A stretch of 64,000 nucleotides of DNA from JBEVJK01 sp040510195 (GTDB taxonomy: Bacteria; Pseudomonadota; Alphaproteobacteria; Rhizobiales; Rhizobiaceae). The first letter of the stretch is position 1. The number at the start of each line of letters is the position of its first letter. The position numbers and the translations under genes are program-made. Of this stretch, positions 59,552 through 64,000 are shown piece by piece. Location: NCBI GenBank assembly GCA_040510195.1, contig JBEVJK010000086.1, positions 17,669 through 81,668 on the forward strand, in the 5' to 3' direction. The notes under the pieces are model-generated. The model saw nothing but the letters and a program-made list of their open reading frames with translations, was not told the origin of the DNA and did no database searches.

Positions 59552-62314
59552 TCAGGCCCGACCCAGCGCCATTTCGGGGCTTAGGCCGCGCTGCGCGAGC
59601 GCCGCGAGCACCTCCTGGCGTTGGCCGAACATGGACACGGTTCCGTTGGTAAGCAAAAGGATCTTGTCGACGCTGCGCAGCAGCGAAGGCCGCTGCGTGA
59701 TGGTGATCACCGTGATCTTCTCGCGCTTGGCATGCTCCAGCGCCCGGGCGAGCGCGGCGTCGCCGGCGCTGTCCAGGTTGGAGTTGGGCTCGTCGAGCAC
59801 CACCATGCGCGGGTTGCCGAAGAACGCGCGGGCCAGCGCGATGCGCTGCTTCTGGCCGCCCGAGAGCGGGGCACCGTCGCCCGCCACGAAGGTCTCGTAG
59901 CCCTGCGGGAAGGTGGCGATCATCTCGTGCACGTCGGCCAGCATAGCCGCCTGGTAGATTTCGGCGTCGGTCGCATCGTCCCGCATGCGGGCGATGTTGG
60001 CCTTGATCGAAGCCGGGAAGAGCTGCACGTCCTGCGGCAGGTAGCCGATATTCTCGCCGAACTGCCGCTGGTCCCAATTGCGCAAGTCCATCAGGTCGAG
60101 CCTGACATTGCCCGACGTCGGCAGGATCGAGCCGACCAGCATCTTGCCGAGCGTGGTCTTGCCGGCACCCGAATTGCCGATGATGGCGAGCGAATCGCCC
60201 GGCGCCAGCGAAAAGCTGATTCCGTTGAGAACGACGCGCTTGGTGCCCTGGGGCACGAAGAGCAGTCGCTCGACGTCCAGGCGCCCTTCCGGACGCGGCA
60301 GGTTCAGGCGCTCGAAGTTGAGCGGCGAATTGGTGAGCAGGTTGGAAATGCGCTGGTAGGCGGCCCGCGAATTGATGAACTGGTGCCAGCCCTCGATCGC
60401 ACCTTCGACCGGCGCCAGTGCGCGACCGGCGATGATCGAAGCGGCAATGACCATGCCGCCGGTGAGCTCGCCCTCGATCGACAGGTAGGCGCCCCAGCCG
60501 AGCATCGCCACCTGCGTGAGCAGGCGCGCCGCCTTGGAGGTGGCGGCCGAGATGATGTTGCGGTCCTGCGCGATCACCTGCGCCTTGAGCGATCCCGCCG
60601 TGTCGCGCCCCCAGATGCGCACCGCCTCGGGGATCATCGCCAGAGCATTGATGATCTGCGAGTTGCGCGCCATCGAGTCGAGATGCAGGTTCGCCCGGCT
60701 GAGGGAGCTGTTCGCCTCGGCGAACGACTTGTGGGTCATCCGCTGGTTGATGACGGCGATGACCAAGAGCGCCAGCGCCGACGAAACGACGATGAAGCCG
60801 AGGTCCGGGTGGACCAGGAAGACCGCGACGATGAAGAGCGGCGCCAGCGGCGCGTCCAGGAAGGATAGCAGCGTGCCCGAAACCAGGAAGGAGCGGAGCT
60901 GCTGCAGGTCGCCCAGCGTCTGGTACTCGCGGCCGTTGCTGTGCAGGGATGCCCTCGCCGCCGCGCTGAGGATGGGTGCGCCGAGCTGGGCGGCCACCTC
61001 GACGGCGGTGCGCATCAGGATGAAGCGCCGGACCGCATCCACCACCGCCTGCAGCACGACGGCGCCGACGATGACGGCCGTCAGCATGAGCAGCGTGTCG
61101 AGCGACCGGCTGGTCAGCACACGGTCCGAAATCTGGAAGAGATAGACCGGGATCGCCAGCACCAGCACGTTGCTGGCCAGCGTGAACAGCATCACCACCG
61201 AAAGGTTGCGCTGGACGGCGCGCCGCCCCGCCTGAAGGTTGTCGGCGAGATTGATGGGGCCGAGGCGTTGGTGGAACTTCGGCGTCGAGCGGGTCGTCGG
61301 CTTCTTGTCGGCCGGCAGCTGCTGGTTCTGCAGGGCAGGCGCCGGCGCCTGCGCCTCGGCGCGGATCGGACCGCGATCGGCCTCGATCGTGCGCGTGGCT
61401 GCGACCGTCTGCTCCGCGCGATGCGCCGCTTCGTCGGCGGAGGTCGGTGCCGGCTGCCCGGCGAGATCGGGCTGCGGCAGCGCCTCGACCTGGGTCTCCG
61501 CGGCCGGTGCCGGCGCCGCCGCGGGTGCCGGCGCTGCGATCTCCTGCACCTGGGGGCGTTCCGGCTGAGCCTCTATGACGATCGGCCGCTGCGATTCGGG
61601 GACCGGCTGCGGCGCCGGTGCCTCCGCCGCCGATTCGGCATGTGCGGCCTCCGCCGGAGCTTCGGCAGCGGGCAGCTCGGTTGCGGGCTCTTCGGCGACC
61701 GGGACCTCGGCCACAGCCTCGATGGCGGCCGGGAGTGCCGCGTCTTCGTCGGGTGCCGCAAGCGCGGACGGTTCCTGTTCCACGTCCTCTGCGGCGGCCG
61801 CCTGCGCCTCGACGGCGAGCTTGTCGGCCTGGAATTCTTCCTCGATGGCCAGCTCCAGCTCGATCTCCGTCTCGAGCGTCTCGTCCTCGCTCGCCTCGTA
61901 GGCGTCGGCGCCCGCTCTTTCGGGCTCGGCCTCGGAGACGGACTGGACGATGGCCGCGTCTTCGAACGCTTCGTCGCCCGCCTCTTCGGCGTCGCGAACG
62001 GTTTCGAACTCTTGGTCGGCGTCGACGCCCTCAGCCTTGAGAGGCTCGCTCAGGCTGGCCGGCTCCGGCAGGGCCGGCGGCGCGTCGGGCGTCTCGAGCG
62101 AAGGTGCTGCGACGGTCGCCGTGCGGTCCCACTTGCCGGCGGCGCGGTTGAGCTCGTCGATGATGTTGTTCAGCGCCGCCAGCGACCGGTCGATCCGCGC
62201 CTGGGTCGCGAGCGGGTCCCGGCCGACCGGCTGCCCTCCGGCATCGGAACTGTCCGACGCCTGCTCGTCGTCAGGGTCGGCAAAGGGTCGCCAGGAATGT
62301 TCGCGGTCGTCCAT
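59552..62314 (-). CDS. Type I secretion ABC exporter with long acidic N-terminal extension
   Basis: 920 residues, far longer than usual (about 570-720). Residues 1 to about 350 are an Ala/Glu/Pro-rich, disordered, strongly acidic region with no C39 peptidase or CLD fold visible. The membrane domain starts near 365 (VVMLFTLASNVLVLAIPVYLFQI). The ATPase has Walker A GNSGAGKTT (about 710), signature LSGGQKQR (about 815) and Walker B MVVLDEPNSN (about 838). It belongs to the PrtD-like export family. The extension may recognise the cargo or tether it before transport; that is inference. It lies 24 bases after the probable cargo gene. Confidence 0.9.
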   Translation of the reverse strand: MDDREHSWRPFADPDDEQASDSSDAGGQPVGRDPLATQARIDRSLAALNNIIDELNRAAGKWDRTATVAAPSLETPDAPPALPEPASLSEPLKAEGVDADQEFETVRDAEEAGDEAFEDAAIVQSVSEAEPERAGADAYEASEDETLETEIELELAIEEEFQADKLAVEAQAAAAEDVEQEPSALAAPDEDAALPAAIEAVAEVPVAEEPATELPAAEAPAEAAHAESAAEAPAPQPVPESQRPIVIEAQPERPQVQEIAAPAPAAAPAPAAETQVEALPQPDLAGQPAPTSADEAAHRAEQTVAATRTIEADRGPIRAEAQAPAPALQNQQLPADKKPTTRSTPKFHQRLGPINLADNLQAGRRAVQRNLSVVMLFTLASNVLVLAIPVYLFQISDRVLTSRSLDTLLMLTAVIVGAVVLQAVVDAVRRFILMRTAVEVAAQLGAPILSAAARASLHSNGREYQTLGDLQQLRSFLVSGTLLSFLDAPLAPLFIVAVFLVHPDLGFIVVSSALALLVIAVINQRMTHKSFAEANSSLSRANLHLDSMARNSQIINALAMIPEAVRIWGRDTAGSLKAQVIAQDRNIISAATSKAARLLTQVAMLGWGAYLSIEGELTGGMVIAASIIAGRALAPVEGAIEGWHQFINSRAAYQRISNLLTNSPLNFERLNLPRPEGRLDVERLLFVPQGTKRVVLNGISFSLAPGDSLAIIGNSGAGKTTLGKMLVGSILPTSGNVRLDLMDLRNWDQRQFGENIGYLPQDVQLFPASIKANIARMRDDATDAEIYQAAMLADVHEMIATFPQGYETFVAGDGAPLSGGQKQRIALARAFFGNPRMVVLDEPNSNLDSAGDAALARALEHAKREKITVITITQRPSLLRSVDKILLLTNGTVSMFGQRQEVLAALAQRGLSPEMALGRA

Positions 62315-62338
62315 TGATGATCCTTCTGGAAGGTCGCG

Positions 62339-64000
62339 TCACGACACCACTGACTGCATCGGATCGGTCGGGATGCAGTCGTGCGTCGTATGCATGTGGG
62401 TCGGATCGTCGACCTGGATCGGCGACAGGTCGTCGTCGGTCAGAAAGGCCACGGCCTCGTTGACCAGCTGGTCTGGGCTCTGCGTCCCGTATTGCGGGGT
62501 GTCGGACACCAGCTCGGCCTGGATGAGAATTTCGTCCGAATAGTGGTCGCCGCCCACATAGGTCTTGCCCTGGGTGTCGACGTCGATGATCTGCGCCACG
62601 TTGACCAGCGCATTGCTGCCCGTCGAGACGGTCCAGTCGGCCTCGGGAAAGGCCTGGCTCGTCGCATTCATCGCCAGCGCCACCTGGTCGGCGTCGCCGA
62701 GCACGTTGACCTGGCTGATGTACTGCAGGTCGATGACGTTGCCGGTGATGTAGAGGACCCGGATGCCGGCAAGTCCGGCGAACGCCGGATCGAGCAGCAC
62801 GTCGAGCGGGATGTCTCGGCTGCCGGACGCGAAGTCTTCCGCCAGCTGCCGGTAGGCGTCGGGCAGCGCTTCGAAGCGGTCGGCGCCACCGATATTGGTG
62901 ATGTTGGCTTCGTTCCACAGCAGGTTCCCGCTGGTCGACAGGCTGGCATTTCCCGTCGTCTCGAACCCGGAGACACCGGCGACGAAATCGTCGTCGAGCA
63001 GCACGTTCATCTGCTGGATGAAGTTGCCGTCGTAGAGGCTGCCGCCGACGATGATCAGATCGTAATAGAGGCCGAGGTCCTGCAGCGAGACGTCGTTGCC
63101 GAGGATGTTCTCGCCCGTGGTCACTGTCGTGTGTGAACCCGAGGCCGACAGGACATGGATGTCGTCGTCGGTGACGAAGCTGAACTGCTGGACCCAGTTC
63201 ATGGTGATCAGGTCGCCATTGATCGTCGTGACGGCCCAGTTCTTGGGGAAGTCGCTGTCCGAAAGGGCCGGTGCCGCCGAATCCATGGCACCCGGGTCGA
63301 TCCGGGTGAACATGGCGATGTTGAAGGAGCCGGTGACATCCTCGGCGTCGATCTTCCAGCCGTCGACCGACGCGCCGATGGCATCGACATCGCTCCAGAC
63401 GTTGCTCTGGACGATCGCATTGATCTCGACGTGGTTGCCGACCGCCGCCATCACGGTGGAGGATAGCCAGCTGTTGTTGATGAAGGCGGTGTTCATCATG
63501 TTGTTGCCGCCCGCGTGGACCTCCACCGACACCGCGACCGAGACGCTGCTCTCGCTGGTCGTCAGCAAGGGCTCCGACGATCCAGCAGGCGAATTCTCCA
63601 TCGAAGCGGCGCCGGCCGGCATGTGGTCTTCGAGCTTGGGTGCCTCGGCGACCCTTTCGCCGTTGACGAACGTGCCCTCGAGCATGTCCTCGCGCACGGC
63701 GAAGACGCCGTCGTCGCTGCCGTCGGCCTGCTCGGCGGCGGCCAGCGCTTTCAGCGTGTTGCCTGTGTCGACGATGAAGTCGGTCATCGCCTGTGCCGAG
63801 CCCGGCATGGCCGCGTCGATCGGCGAGAAAGGTGTGGCGCTGTCGAGCAACGAAGTAAGCGTCGCGCCGTGCCCTTCGATGGGCGTGAAGGTGAGCCCGT
63901 GGTCGCCGACCGAGACGAAGTCGCTGTCGTCCAGGATGTTGGTCTGACGGATCAGCTCGACGATGGAGCCGGGAGGCGTGATCTCATGGGCGATCCGCGA
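62339..64000 (-). CDS. Probable type I secreted repeat protein (5' end outside the window)
   Basis: At least 553 codons, open through the right edge. Asp, Asn, Ser and Thr-rich with almost no Cys and few Lys, like secreted proteins. A loose repeat recurs every 60-90 residues: Ile-x-Gln-x-Asn-x-Leu-x-Asp-x-Asp. Examples are IRQTNILDDSDFV, IVQSNVWSDVDAI, WVQQFSFVTDDDIHV, IQQMNVLLDDDFV and ISQVNVLGDADQV. Often a Ser/Thr-Gly-Asn strand precedes it (TSGNLLWNEANI, ITGNVIDLQYI). This suggests a beta-solenoid. The RTX nonapeptide (GGxGxDxUx) is absent. The gene lies directly upstream of an ABC exporter and adaptor, so it is the likely cargo. Confidence 0.75.
   Translation of the reverse strand, partial: SRIAHEITPPGSIVELIRQTNILDDSDFVSVGDHGLTFTPIEGHGATLTSLLDSATPFSPIDAAMPGSAQAMTDFIVDTGNTLKALAAAEQADGSDDGVFAVREDMLEGTFVNGERVAEAPKLEDHMPAGAASMENSPAGSSEPLLTTSESSVSVAVSVEVHAGGNNMMNTAFINNSWLSSTVMAAVGNHVEINAIVQSNVWSDVDAIGASVDGWKIDAEDVTGSFNIAMFTRIDPGAMDSAAPALSDSDFPKNWAVTTINGDLITMNWVQQFSFVTDDDIHVLSASGSHTTVTTGENILGNDVSLQDLGLYYDLIIVGGSLYDGNFIQQMNVLLDDDFVAGVSGFETTGNASLSTSGNLLWNEANITNIGGADRFEALPDAYRQLAEDFASGSRDIPLDVLLDPAFAGLAGIRVLYITGNVIDLQYISQVNVLGDADQVALAMNATSQAFPEADWTVSTGSNALVNVAQIIDVDTQGKTYVGGDHYSDEILIQAELVSDTPQYGTQSPDQLVNEAVAFLTDDDLSPIQVDDPTHMHTTHDCIPTDPMQSVVS

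Overview
The window is a high-GC alphaproteobacterial chromosome segment, almost certainly Hyphomicrobiales (Rhizobiales), perhaps a Phyllobacteriaceae/Mesorhizobium-like organism. The evidence is the CtrA cell-cycle module (chpT, ctrA, sciP) beside eipA, a fliJ-like gene and GANTC sites, a rhizobial trpL-trpE attenuator with three tandem Trp codons, choXWV, rhizobial-type CTATAT -10 boxes, and the rlpA-dac-tmk-holB order. I see no tRNA, rRNA, prophage, insertion sequence or CRISPR array. Gene density is high and most neighbours form tight operons.

Left part (1-13.6 kb, mostly minus strand): trpE with its leaderless leader peptide and attenuator; an FAD disulfide oxidoreductase overlapping a DUF4126 membrane protein; an SDR; fhs (one-carbon metabolism) with a zinc-hydrolase gene; then a five-gene operon (6885-13568) of a coiled-coil protein, two uncharacterised proteins, an AAA+ ATPase and a membrane-anchored DUF2333 protein. 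This operon is my best candidate for an undescribed system.

13.8-23.4 kb: choXWV choline importer with an internal terminator after choX; clpS and a Crp/Fnr regulator; a small gene with a near-ideal promoter and a LexA-like direct repeat; a small zinc-ribbon protein; a cyclase-TolB-TPR protein; and an SDR/CoA-transferase/FMN-protein run. 23.5-29.5 kb: an ArsR regulator, a small membrane protein, then rlpA, a D,D-carboxypeptidase, tmk, holB and an rRNA/tRNA methyltransferase.

29.5-38.9 kb: a coiled-coil membrane protein, eipA, chpT, a single-domain response regulator, ctrA, a fliJ-like gene, a class A beta-lactamase, sciP, mnmA, a GlsB/YeaQ-type membrane protein, a clear small RNA with two CCTCCTCCC (anti-Shine-Dalgarno) loops, and an enolase-superfamily gene. 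ChpT, CtrA and SciP should work together in one phosphorelay and transcription circuit.

39-50 kb: envelope proteins (lipoprotein hydrolase, pentapeptide-repeat protein, FecR-domain protein) convergent with a CHASE2 adenylate cyclase; a 950-base stretch without genes holding a 22-bp tandem repeat, a structured-RNA candidate and an operator-like palindrome; a ribose/inositol-class ABC importer; and ndh. 50-58 kb: a compact NHEJ operon ligD-ku-(BRCT/TPR)-hydrolase-xthA, divergent from a UvrD-like helicase. 58-64 kb: a type I secretion operon made of an adaptor, an ABC exporter with an unusually long acidic N-terminal extension, and a repeat-containing probable cargo that runs off the right edge.
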